From an uncultured bacterium (GTDB taxonomy: Bacteria; Actinomycetota; Coriobacteriia; Coriobacteriales; Coriobacteriaceae), in assembly GCA_905215945.1 (NCBI GenBank), contig CAJMRZ010000099.1, forward strand, positions 1-6,020: DNA of 6,020 nt, written 5' to 3'. Of the stretch, positions 1 through 5,341 are shown piece after piece. Every line of letters starts with the position of its first letter. The stretch's first letter is position 1. The notes below the pieces were generated by a model, which was not told the origin of the DNA, searched no databases, and was given only the letters and a program-made list of their open reading frames with translations. Both the position numbers and the translations under genes were made by a program.

Positions 1-1944
1 GCGGCTGCCGTCGGCCACGTTGGAGAGTTGCTGGATCGATAGAATCGCCACACATGCAACGACCAATACAAAGCCGATGTAGATGGCTAGGTAGCTAATA
101 AGACCGTTCATTTGCGCTGCTTGCGTGTACATCTCGGAGCGTGTGATGAAGGTTCCCCACGACCCCGGCTCCTTGCCGTCAACGAGCAGATTGTCGAGCA
201 CAGTGTATTTAATACTCTCGTCTGCCTCGGTCGTATCCATCCCCTGTTTGTAGTTAACGAGCAGACTACTGGAATACGGCTGCAGATTAAGTTGGGACAA
301 CAGCTCGTCGGCAACGACGACGGTACCCCCATTACTGCCCATCGCCGAGTTGGCGATGGCCGCCGTATCTTCGTCCGACTTATCGGTTGCGGGCTTGAGC
401 GTATGCCCGCCCAAGGTAAGGGTATGGCCGCCAGCCATATACTTGGTGTACAGGTCGACCAGCTCGCCGCCCATATCACACGTGAGCAGATACTGGTCGT
501 GACCGATGTGCACCGGCTCCTTGCCCATCATCTGGCGCAGTTTGTTGTACTGACTTGCCGGCGTCACAGACAGGCCTGTCATGTCGGCATTGCTACCCCC
601 GAACGCCTTGGGAAGCTTTTCGCCCATGGTCTTGCACATCTCACTTGGGGTCACCGAAGGATCCGAGCCGCCAAGCGGGTAACTCAGATACGAATCGATC
701 TGCACATGCTCACCGGCAACATCGGCGATATTGACCTTCTTGCCGGTCTCGTCGTTGTTGTCCGCCGACTTGCCTTTAATACCGTCTGCAACGTTATCGG
801 GGTCGACACGATCGCCGTGCCATGCGGAGTACAAATCGACCGTACTATCGGCCAGCACCATGCGATCGGCTTCAGACGGATTGATGTACTCTTTGTAGAA
901 GTCGAGCGTATCGGGCGTGTAATAGATATACGTCTGCGACATGTCGGCCGGATTATAGCGCTCCAGGTTTTCGTTCATCACGTTGGCGATCGACATACCG
1001 CACGTCACCGAGGTGATGGCCAAAAACAGAAGCATCGCGATGACGCCCATCGAAAAGCACACCGTGTTGACCTTGGCCGCAAGCTGGCGCACGGTAAACA
1101 TGTTGAGGCCGCGCCAATACACGCCGCGCAGGCTCTGCAGCAGCTTGATGAGCATGCCCGAGAGTCCCCAGAACAGGGCAAAGGTGCCCACGGTAACCAT
1201 AGCGGTCGTAATACCAAACTGGTTCATGGCCTCTTGCAGCTTGCTGTCCGTCGCGGTTAGCGGGAACCCATCACGTAACAGACGGTAATAGGCCACGCCC
1301 ACAAGCGCCACGCCCACGACAAAGATGGCAATCGCAATCCAGGGGTTGCGTGTCTTGATGCTCTCGTTGCGACGCTCGGCACCCATAAGCTCGATGAGTT
1401 TGGTACGACGCACGGCGCGAAGGTTCAGCAGTAGCGTGAGCACAAACATTACGAGCATGCAAGCAAGGGTCAGGTTGAACGCATGCACCGAGAAAAAGAA
1501 GTGGAAATTGGCGATCTGTGTCTTAAAGAGCGAGGCCGTAAAGAACGTCATGAGCTGGGAGAGTCCCACACCCAGCACAATACCGGCGACAAAGGCCACG
1601 ACCGAAACGATCACCGTCTCGAGCGCCATAATCGTGGCGACGCGCCCGCGCCCCATGCCGAGCACCTGGTACAGGCCAAACTCCTTCTTGCGGCGTTTCA
1701 TGATGAAGTTATTGGCATACACCATCAAAAAGGCCATGACACCGGCCAAAAAGTACGTCAGGTCGCCGAGCATGCTGCCCATAACCTGCGCCAAGCTCTC
1801 TTCATCGATTCCGGCGATGTCGACCTGCATCGAGATGGTGTTGAAGGCATAGAAGACCGTGACGCCCAGGGTGAGCGTCAAAAGGTAGACGAGGTAGTCG
1901 CGGCCGGCACGGCGGACGTTGCCCCAAGCGAGTTTACAGAGCAT
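1..1944 (-). CDS. BceB-type ABC transporter permease (FtsX family), 3' end cut off by the window
   Basis: This is the membrane subunit of an ABC transporter of the kind that senses or removes cell-wall-active peptides such as bacitracin. I translated 648 codons on the minus strand without a stop; the gene continues past position 1. Hydrophobic segments lie near residues 17-37, 57-77, 104-130, 153-174, 201-221, 245-266, 294-316 and 613-635. Between the seventh and eighth is a hydrophilic region of about 295 residues, predicted to be extracellular. Seven segments, one large extracellular domain, then further segments is the BceB layout; two more would be expected beyond the edge. A basic stretch after segment 2 (MKRRKKEFGLYQVLGM, residues 82-97) is typical of FtsX-like permeases. 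The ATG overlaps the end of the ATPase gene by 11 bp and has GTGAGGG five bases upstream, so translation is probably coupled. The substrate cannot be read from the sequence. The large plus-strand frames over this region are antisense shadows. Confidence 0.9.
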   Translation of the reverse strand, partial: MLCKLAWGNVRRAGRDYLVYLLTLTLGVTVFYAFNTISMQVDIAGIDEESLAQVMGSMLGDLTYFLAGVMAFLMVYANNFIMKRRKKEFGLYQVLGMGRGRVATIMALETVIVSVVAFVAGIVLGVGLSQLMTFFTASLFKTQIANFHFFFSVHAFNLTLACMLVMFVLTLLLNLRAVRRTKLIELMGAERRNESIKTRNPWIAIAIFVVGVALVGVAYYRLLRDGFPLTATDSKLQEAMNQFGITTAMVTVGTFALFWGLSGMLIKLLQSLRGVYWRGLNMFTVRQLAAKVNTVCFSMGVIAMLLFLAITSVTCGMSIANVMNENLERYNPADMSQTYIYYTPDTLDFYKEYINPSEADRMVLADSTVDLYSAWHGDRVDPDNVADGIKGKSADNNDETGKKVNIADVAGEHVQIDSYLSYPLGGSDPSVTPSEMCKTMGEKLPKAFGGSNADMTGLSVTPASQYNKLRQMMGKEPVHIGHDQYLLTCDMGGELVDLYTKYMAGGHTLTLGGHTLKPATDKSDEDTAAIANSAMGSNGGTVVVADELLSQLNLQPYSSSLLVNYKQGMDTTEADESIKYTVLDNLLVDGKEPGSWGTFITRSEMYTQAAQMNGLISYLAIYIGFVLVVACVAILSIQQLSNVADGSR

Positions 1945-2719
1945 CGGAGCCCTCACCGCCCATCATGGCAACGACCTCCATAATGCGGTCGAAGAACTCT
2001 CGGCGGTCGGTGTCGCCGCGGCGCAGCTCGGTGAAGATCTTGCCGTCGCGGATAAACAACACACGGCTCGTGTAGCTGGCAGCAAAGCTGTCATGCGTGA
2101 CCATGAGCACGGTGGCGCGCAGGCGGCGATTGAGGGCCTCCAGGCTCTCGAGCAGCAGGCGAGCGCTCTTGGAATCGAGGGCGCCGGTGGGCTCGTCGGC
2201 CATAATCATAGTGGGGTCGGTGACGAGCGCGCGAGCCGCGGCAACGCGCTGCTGCTGACCGCCGGACATCTGGTAGGGATACTTGTCGAGCACCTGACTG
2301 ATGGACAGGCGCGCTGCAACATCCTGCACGCGAGTCGAGATCTCTGCCGAGTTAGTGCGGGCGATGGTGAGCGGCAGGGCAATGTTCTCGCGTGCCGTGA
2401 GCGTATCGAGCAGGTTGGAGTCCTGGAAGATAAAGCCGAGCTCCTCGCGGCGGAACTGCGAGAGTTTGGCCTGCTTCATGCGCGTAACGTCCTGCCCGTT
2501 GATGCGGATGGTGCCGCTCGTGGCGCTATCGATGGTCGACACGCAGTTGAGCAACGTCGACTTGCCCGAGCCCGAAGCGCCCATGATGCCAACGAATTCA
2601 CCGCGGTTGACGGTAAAGCTGACGTCGTTGAGCGCGCGGGTCACGTTGCCCAGCGCCCCATATACCTTTTCGAGATGCGCGACCTCCAGTACCGGGGTCG
2701 CCATGTGCGTGGTTTGCAT
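1934..2719 (-). CDS. ABC transporter ATP-binding protein, BceA/MacB-like
   Basis: This is the cytoplasmic ATPase that powers the adjacent permease, 261 residues, the normal size for the family. All nucleotide-binding motifs are intact: Walker A GASGSGKST (47-55), Q-loop Gln99 in FQDSNLL, signature MSGGQQQR (151-158), Walker B MIMADE ending in catalytic Glu176, D-loop GALD (179-182) and H-loop His209. The NRGEFVGIMGASGSGKSTLLN and PTGALDSKS context is typical of the LolD/MacB/BceA branch, whose partners are FtsX-type permeases, which matches the gene just downstream. I chose the first ATG because AAAGGA lies six bases upstream of it; the in-frame Met6 has no better signal. The 11-bp overlap with the permease shows a two-gene operon. 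A role in antimicrobial-peptide resistance or signalling is inferred from family resemblance only. Confidence 0.95.
   Translation of the reverse strand: MQTTHMATPVLEVAHLEKVYGALGNVTRALNDVSFTVNRGEFVGIMGASGSGKSTLLNCVSTIDSATSGTIRINGQDVTRMKQAKLSQFRREELGFIFQDSNLLDTLTARENIALPLTIARTNSAEISTRVQDVAARLSISQVLDKYPYQMSGGQQQRVAAARALVTDPTMIMADEPTGALDSKSARLLLESLEALNRRLRATVLMVTHDSFAASYTSRVLFIRDGKIFTELRRGDTDRREFFDRIMEVVAMMGGEGSDAL
1950..1956 (-). promoter_or_regulatory. Ribosome binding site of the permease, inside the ATPase gene
   Basis: GTGAGGG on the minus strand, five bases before the permease ATG. It lies within the last codons of the ATPase gene and supports the ATG at 1944 and coupled translation. Confidence 0.65.
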
Positions 2720-2725
2720 ACCGAG

Positions 2726-2731
2726 TCCTTT
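2726..2731 (-). promoter_or_regulatory. Ribosome binding site of the ABC ATPase
   Basis: AAAGGA on the minus strand, six bases before the ATG at 2719. It decides between the two nearby in-frame ATG codons in favour of the upstream one. Confidence 0.75.
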
Positions 2732-2751
2732 CTTGCAATTAGTCTACGGCA

Positions 2752-2780
2752 TCTATAGTCGCAAGAAGACGAGTCGGCTA
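2752..2780 (-). promoter_or_regulatory. Possible promoter of the ABC transporter operon
   Basis: On the minus strand TATAGA (2752-2757) could be a -10 box, with TAGCCG (2775-2780) 17 bp upstream as a poor -35 box. Transcription would start near 2745 and leave a short leader containing the Shine-Dalgarno sequence. The -35 region overlaps the left arm of the outer inverted repeat (2776-2782), so a regulator binding there could act on it. A weak -35 is common in activated promoters, but the match itself is modest. An alternative pair, TTGCGA (2759-2764) and TAATTG (2736-2741) with 17-bp spacing, would start transcription on top of the ribosome binding site and is less likely. Confidence 0.25.
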
Positions 2781-2831
2781 CCATCGATATGGCTTACGCT
2801 TGCCTTACCGTTGTGTAAGGTACGGGTAGCC
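2776..2831. repeat. Outer 7-bp inverted repeat in the divergent intergenic region
   Basis: GGCTACC (2776-2782) and GGTAGCC (2825-2831) are perfect reverse complements separated by 42 bp. The second inverted repeat lies between them. In an RNA the arms could close a branched structure; in DNA they could be two half-sites. No run of T follows either arm, so a terminator is not indicated. Confidence 0.45.
2803..2820. repeat. Inner inverted repeat CCTTAC-N6-GTAAGG, operator-like
   Basis: CCTTAC (2803-2808) and GTAAGG (2815-2820) are perfect 6-bp arms around a 6-bp spacer, an 18-bp dyad 48 bp upstream of the TTG start of the NUDIX-Vsr gene and 84 bp upstream of the ATPase start. The size and symmetry suit binding by a dimeric regulator; CCTTAC/GTAAGG arms recall MerR-family operators. 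No MerR or response-regulator gene is in the window, so the partner is unknown. It could serve either divergent gene. Confidence 0.5.
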
Positions 2832-2853
2832 ACCCTGTTATGTGTTGATGTTG

Positions 2854-2860
2854 AGGGAGG
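2854..2860 (+). promoter_or_regulatory. Strong ribosome binding site that fixes a TTG start
   Basis: AGGGAGG lies seven bases before TTG at 2868. No ATG or GTG in that frame is properly placed, and the NUDIX fold begins directly after this codon (KTVHVAAGIIR), so the frame's long upstream extension to 2301 is not translated. Confidence 0.8.
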
Positions 2861-2867
2861 ACTCCTG

Positions 2868-3857
2868 TTGAAGACTGTTCATGTTGCCGCTGGGATCATT
2901 CGCAAGGAAGGATCCGATGAGCTGCTTGCCGTGCAGCGCGGCTATGGCGACATGCAGGGACTTTGGGAGTTCCCAGGCGGCAAGCTCATGCGCGGCGAGA
3001 CGCCCGAAGACGCCGTGCGCCGCGAGCTCATGGAAGAGATGCAGGTAAAAGTCACCAACCTGCGCGATTTTTACACCGTTGAGTATGACTACCCCGATTT
3101 TCATCTCTCCATGGAGTGCTACTACTGCTCACTCGCCGATGAATCCGATGAACCCCAGAAGCACGACCGCCAGCTCGATATCCGCTGGATTCCGCGCACC
3201 TCGCTTGCCACGGTAGAATGGATGCCCGCCGACAAGGGGCTCATTGATGCCCTGATTGAGTTGAAGGAAGATCGGCTTGAGGCCAACAGCACTGCCAAAG
3301 ATGTCGAGGCCGCCACGACCGAACACCCCGCCACCAAACCCAAGCGCGCACCTAAGCGCCGCAGCAAGAAGCGTCCCAAGCCCGGCCTGCTCGACGGCAT
3401 CGATACCTCGGACCTTTCCGCCGACGAGCGCGAACTGGTCCGCCGTCGCGCCGCCATCAAAAAGTCCATGAAGGGCAACAAGCGCGCCAACACCAAGCCC
3501 GAGCTGCTCGTACGACAGCGCCTGCGCGCAGCGGGCCTTACGGGCTATCGTTTGGAATGGAAGGTACCCGGCAAGCCCGACATCGCCTTTCCCGGGCGCA
3601 AGATCGCTATCTTCGTCAACGGCTGCTTTTGGCATCGCTGCCCTAAGTGCAATCCAAGCCAGCCCAAGCGCAACGTTGAGTTTTGGGAGGCAAAGTTCCG
3701 TCGCAACGTCGAGCGCGACCGAGCAGCCATCAACGCACTTACCCAAATGGGCTGGACACCCATAACCATCTGGGAATGCGAGCTCAAAAAAGACCGCATC
3801 GACGTCACCATGGAAAAGGTCATCGAGCAGGTGCGGGCCGCAGAGCCGCGGCGCTAG
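2868..3857 (+). CDS. MutT-like NUDIX hydrolase fused to a Vsr-type mismatch endonuclease
   Basis: A 329-residue cytoplasmic protein with two DNA-maintenance domains. Residues 1-135 are a MutT/NudG-like NUDIX domain, which in this family hydrolyses damaged or modified (d)NTPs to monophosphates. The NUDIX box starts at Gly38, with Glu44 and the catalytic REXXEE at 52-57 (RELMEE); its second Gly is replaced by Gln59. EFPGGK (34-39) and MPAD (119-122) also match the family. Residues 136-197 form a linker with a Lys/Arg/Pro-rich patch at 157-172. Residues 198-325 are a Vsr domain, an endonuclease that nicks beside T:G mismatches left by 5-methylcytosine deamination. Visible there are Glu212 in TKPELL, PGKPD with Asp238 (Asp51 of E. 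coli Vsr), NGCFWH (251-256), NVERDR (280-285) and IWEC (301-304). Cys253, Cys258, Cys261 and Cys304 can form the zinc site. Asn251 replaces the His64 of E. coli Vsr. The start is TTG. No cytosine methylase gene is nearby. The domain calls are secure; combined action in one pathway is inference. Confidence 0.92.
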   Translation: MKTVHVAAGIIRKEGSDELLAVQRGYGDMQGLWEFPGGKLMRGETPEDAVRRELMEEMQVKVTNLRDFYTVEYDYPDFHLSMECYYCSLADESDEPQKHDRQLDIRWIPRTSLATVEWMPADKGLIDALIELKEDRLEANSTAKDVEAATTEHPATKPKRAPKRRSKKRPKPGLLDGIDTSDLSADERELVRRRAAIKKSMKGNKRANTKPELLVRQRLRAAGLTGYRLEWKVPGKPDIAFPGRKIAIFVNGCFWHRCPKCNPSQPKRNVEFWEAKFRRNVERDRAAINALTQMGWTPITIWECELKKDRIDVTMEKVIEQVRAAEPRR

Positions 3858-3968
3858 GAACGAGCCGTCCACACGCCCCACACAGGCAAGCCACATCCGC
3901 GCCACAAACCTTAGAAAGCCCTTAAGCTCAAAACCTTTCAAGAGTGTTACCCGATAGCTTTGACCTGC

Positions 3969-3990
3969 GGTTTCATTGTTACATCAAACC
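3969..3990. repeat. Imperfect inverted repeat, operator-like
   Basis: GGTTTCAT (3969-3976) and ATCAAACC (3983-3990) are inverted copies matching at seven of eight positions around a 6-bp centre. A TTGACC hexamer (3960-3965) sits just upstream but has no convincing -10 box at normal spacing. The repeat lies in the intergenic region after the NUDIX-Vsr gene and may be an operator for the downstream genes; the evidence is symmetry only. Confidence 0.3.
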
Positions 3991-4031
3991 TGATTAAGCC
4001 TTTCTTTAGCGCTTCTTTGCAACAGCCGCGG

Positions 4032-4037
4032 CATAAT
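4032..4037 (+). promoter_or_regulatory. Possible -10 box upstream of the small gene
   Basis: CATAAT matches the TATAAT consensus at five of six positions. I see no -35 box at 16-18 bp. If used, the transcript would start near 4044, right at the base of the stem-loop at 4046-4075. Confidence 0.25.
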
Positions 4038-4045
4038 ACTGCCAA

Positions 4046-4075
4046 CGCACGGGACCTAGCAGCACACCCCGTGCG
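4046..4075 (+). other. Perfect 8-bp stem-loop in the intergenic region
   Basis: CGCACGGG (4046-4053) pairs perfectly with CCCGTGCG (4068-4075) across a 14-base loop. Only four T residues follow, five bases after the stem (4081-4084), so it is at best a weak intrinsic terminator for the gene ending at 3857. It could instead be a structured 5' leader of the small gene, whose Shine-Dalgarno sequence begins 20 bases after the stem. No known riboswitch or T-box signature is recognisable. Confidence 0.45.
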
Positions 4076-4094
4076 CAACCTTTTGGTGGACATC

Positions 4095-4101
4095 GAGGAG
4101 G
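4095..4101 (+). promoter_or_regulatory. Ribosome binding site of the small gene
   Basis: GAGGAGG, ten bases before the ATG at 4112. The core is strong and the spacing slightly long. It is the main reason to take the 69-codon frame seriously. Confidence 0.5.
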
Positions 4102-4111
4102 CCGCATAAGC

Positions 4112-4321
4112 ATGCATTCTTCCAATGACGCAGCACAGCAGCCATCCCTAAAACATGCAGACCTTTTCTCCTTCCCCCCGACACAGAGAAACGGCCTCCT
4201 CGACTCCCCCACCACAAAAGCCAAACGCTCAACCGATCAGAATCTCAACCTGCGAGCATCCTTCGAAAAGCTCCAAGCATCCCTAGACAAGGCGTTCCCC
4301 GAACAGGCAAGAGCAATCTAA
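4112..4321 (+). CDS. Small hypothetical protein, 69 residues
   Basis: I do not recognise this product. The protein is hydrophilic, without signal peptide, membrane segment or cysteine. The first two thirds are rich in Ser, Pro, Gln, Asn and Thr and look disordered; the last third (LRASFEKLQASLDKAFPEQ, residues 47-65) could form an amphipathic helix. Support comes from the strong Shine-Dalgarno sequence, an ATG start, and its fit in an otherwise empty stretch before the AraC-type gene, whose start is 25 bp after this stop. Against it are the lack of any known domain, a few rare-looking codons such as AGA and CTA, and the fact that chance frames of this length are common in GC-rich DNA. It may instead be part of an untranslated leader. 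Confidence 0.42.
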   Translation: MHSSNDAAQQPSLKHADLFSFPPTQRNGLLDSPTTKAKRSTDQNLNLRASFEKLQASLDKAFPEQARAI

Positions 4322-4334
4322 GCCCATCGCGCTT

Positions 4335-4340
4335 TATACT
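4335..4340 (+). promoter_or_regulatory. Possible -10 box giving a leaderless AraC-family mRNA
   Basis: TATACT matches TATAAT at five of six positions and ends six bases before the ATG at 4347, so transcription would begin at or beside the start codon. No Shine-Dalgarno sequence precedes this ATG or the alternative ATG at 4356. The -35 region (AGCAAT at 4312-4317) is weak. Confidence 0.45.
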
Positions 4341-4346
4341 GATGCC

Positions 4347-5285
4347 ATGCGAAACATGGATCACATAGAATTGCACCGCGGAGGACGCGAGGAAGCGTTT
4401 CCCGAGACCGCCGAAGACTGGCCCTATATTGCCGAACGCGCAGAATTCGCTCGCTATCCGGACAATTCCGTCCCTTGGCACTGGCATTCCGAAGTTGAGC
4501 TTTTCTACATGGAGCAGGGAGCGATTGACTATCGAACGCGCGCGGCTCATGAGCACGTACGCTTTGGGGAAGGGTCCGCCGGCTTTATCAACGGCGGCGT
4601 TTTGCACAGCACGCTGCAATCACCCAATTCGGCACCAGCCATTCAAATGTTGCATATCTTTCAGCCGTCGATGCTCGGCGATCCCGCGGGACGCCTTCAA
4701 AAGCGCTATATCAATCCTTTGCTGCAATGTCGAGGCGTCGATGTGCTCAAATGGTCGCCCACCAACCCCGACGATATGCCCTTTATCGATTTGCTAAAGA
4801 GTTCCTTTAACCACGACCTTCAACGGCCGCAGAACGAGATGGCGCTTCGGAATAGCTTGTCAGAGCTCTGGATTCAGATTTACGCCAAGGCCGAACCGCT
4901 CTTTTCCTCCGACAACGCCTCTTGGATGACCAACCGCGACGTACAGTTCAAGGCAATCCTGGACTATATCCGCGCAAACTATGCAGCCGCTATAGATGTG
5001 CCCCAGATGGCATCTGCAGCCGGCGTAAGCGAAAGAGAGTGTTACCGCATTATCGAAGCTTGCGCAGGAACGACCCCGGCGGCATATCTGCGCGCATACC
5101 GCGTAAACCGTGCTTGCGAACTTTTGGCACACACCACGCGAACGGTCCAGACAGTCGCGCGCCAATGCGGCTTTGCGACAGCAAGCCATCTTGGCCAGGT
5201 ATTTAAAGAACAAATGGGATGCACTCCTTCGAGCTATCGAGCAGCGAGGCAGAATCTCGATAGTACCAGGCAGAAATCCCGCTAG
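4347..5285 (+). CDS. AraC-family transcriptional regulator with N-terminal cupin domain
   Basis: A 312-residue cytoplasmic DNA-binding regulator. The N-terminal half is a cupin-type ligand domain: PWHWHSEVELFYMEQG (residues 43-58) with His45, His47 and Glu51, followed by the GFINGGVLHS strand (79-88), is the usual pattern of sugar- or metabolite-responsive members. The C-terminal 100 residues hold the paired helix-turn-helix unit: first at about 216-237 (DVPQMASAAGVSERECYR), second at about 264-290, with the signature end VARQCGFATASHLGQVFKEQMGCTPSSYR (269-298). The length is normal and both helices look complete. The ATG at 4347 has no ribosome binding site; Met4 is an alternative start with none either. 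A 56-bp gap separates it from the HAD phosphatase gene, which it may control or be transcribed with. The ligand and targets cannot be told from the sequence. Confidence 0.94.
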   Translation: MRNMDHIELHRGGREEAFPETAEDWPYIAERAEFARYPDNSVPWHWHSEVELFYMEQGAIDYRTRAAHEHVRFGEGSAGFINGGVLHSTLQSPNSAPAIQMLHIFQPSMLGDPAGRLQKRYINPLLQCRGVDVLKWSPTNPDDMPFIDLLKSSFNHDLQRPQNEMALRNSLSELWIQIYAKAEPLFSSDNASWMTNRDVQFKAILDYIRANYAAAIDVPQMASAAGVSERECYRIIEACAGTTPAAYLRAYRVNRACELLAHTTRTVQTVARQCGFATASHLGQVFKEQMGCTPSSYRAARQNLDSTRQKSR

Positions 5286-5328
5286 CCCTTCTTCTGTCAC
5301 TGCATCAAACTTGCAGGCAAACAACGGA

Positions 5329-5334
5329 TAGGAG
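5329..5334 (+). promoter_or_regulatory. Ribosome binding site of the HAD phosphatase
   Basis: TAGGAG, seven bases before the ATG at 5342. It supports this start, which also places the HAD motif I at the expected distance from the N terminus. Confidence 0.7.
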
Positions 5335-5341
5335 CTACTAT

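Noticed and set aside
112..1260. A 382-codon plus-strand frame opposite the permease, rich in His, Arg and Val.
   Set aside because: It is an antisense shadow of the permease. The minus strand here encodes clear membrane segments and the FtsX layout, while this frame starts at TTG, lacks a ribosome binding site and has no recognisable domain.
1919..2758. A 279-codon plus-strand frame opposite the ATPase.
   Set aside because: The minus strand has every ABC ATPase motif. The plus frame is a codon-bias shadow typical of GC-rich DNA.
2301..2867. An in-frame N-terminal extension of 189 codons on the NUDIX-Vsr frame.
   Set aside because: It overlaps the ATPase gene and the divergent promoter region, has no domain, and a strong Shine-Dalgarno sequence marks the TTG at 2868 where the NUDIX fold begins.
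2848..2871. A seven-codon upstream frame (MLREDSC) whose TGA overlaps the TTG start of the NUDIX-Vsr gene.
   Set aside because: The overlap would suit translational coupling, but the frame has no ribosome binding site of its own and simply spans the downstream gene's Shine-Dalgarno sequence; it is most likely chance.
3129..3941. A 270-codon minus-strand frame opposite the NUDIX-Vsr gene.
   Set aside because: No domain or start signal, and the plus strand carries well-recognised catalytic motifs throughout.
3914..3942. GAAAG/CTTTC repeat as a possible terminator after the NUDIX-Vsr gene.
   Set aside because: Five AT-rich pairs around a long loop and no T run.
4017..4109. A short plus-strand frame ending in TAA just before the ATG at 4112.
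   Set aside because: It has only a TTG start, no ribosome binding site, and runs through the stem-loop; 30 residues without any motif.
4006..4224. A 72-codon minus-strand frame with several cysteines opposite the small gene.
   Set aside because: It begins at TTG without a ribosome binding site. The cysteines do not form a spaced metal-binding pattern.
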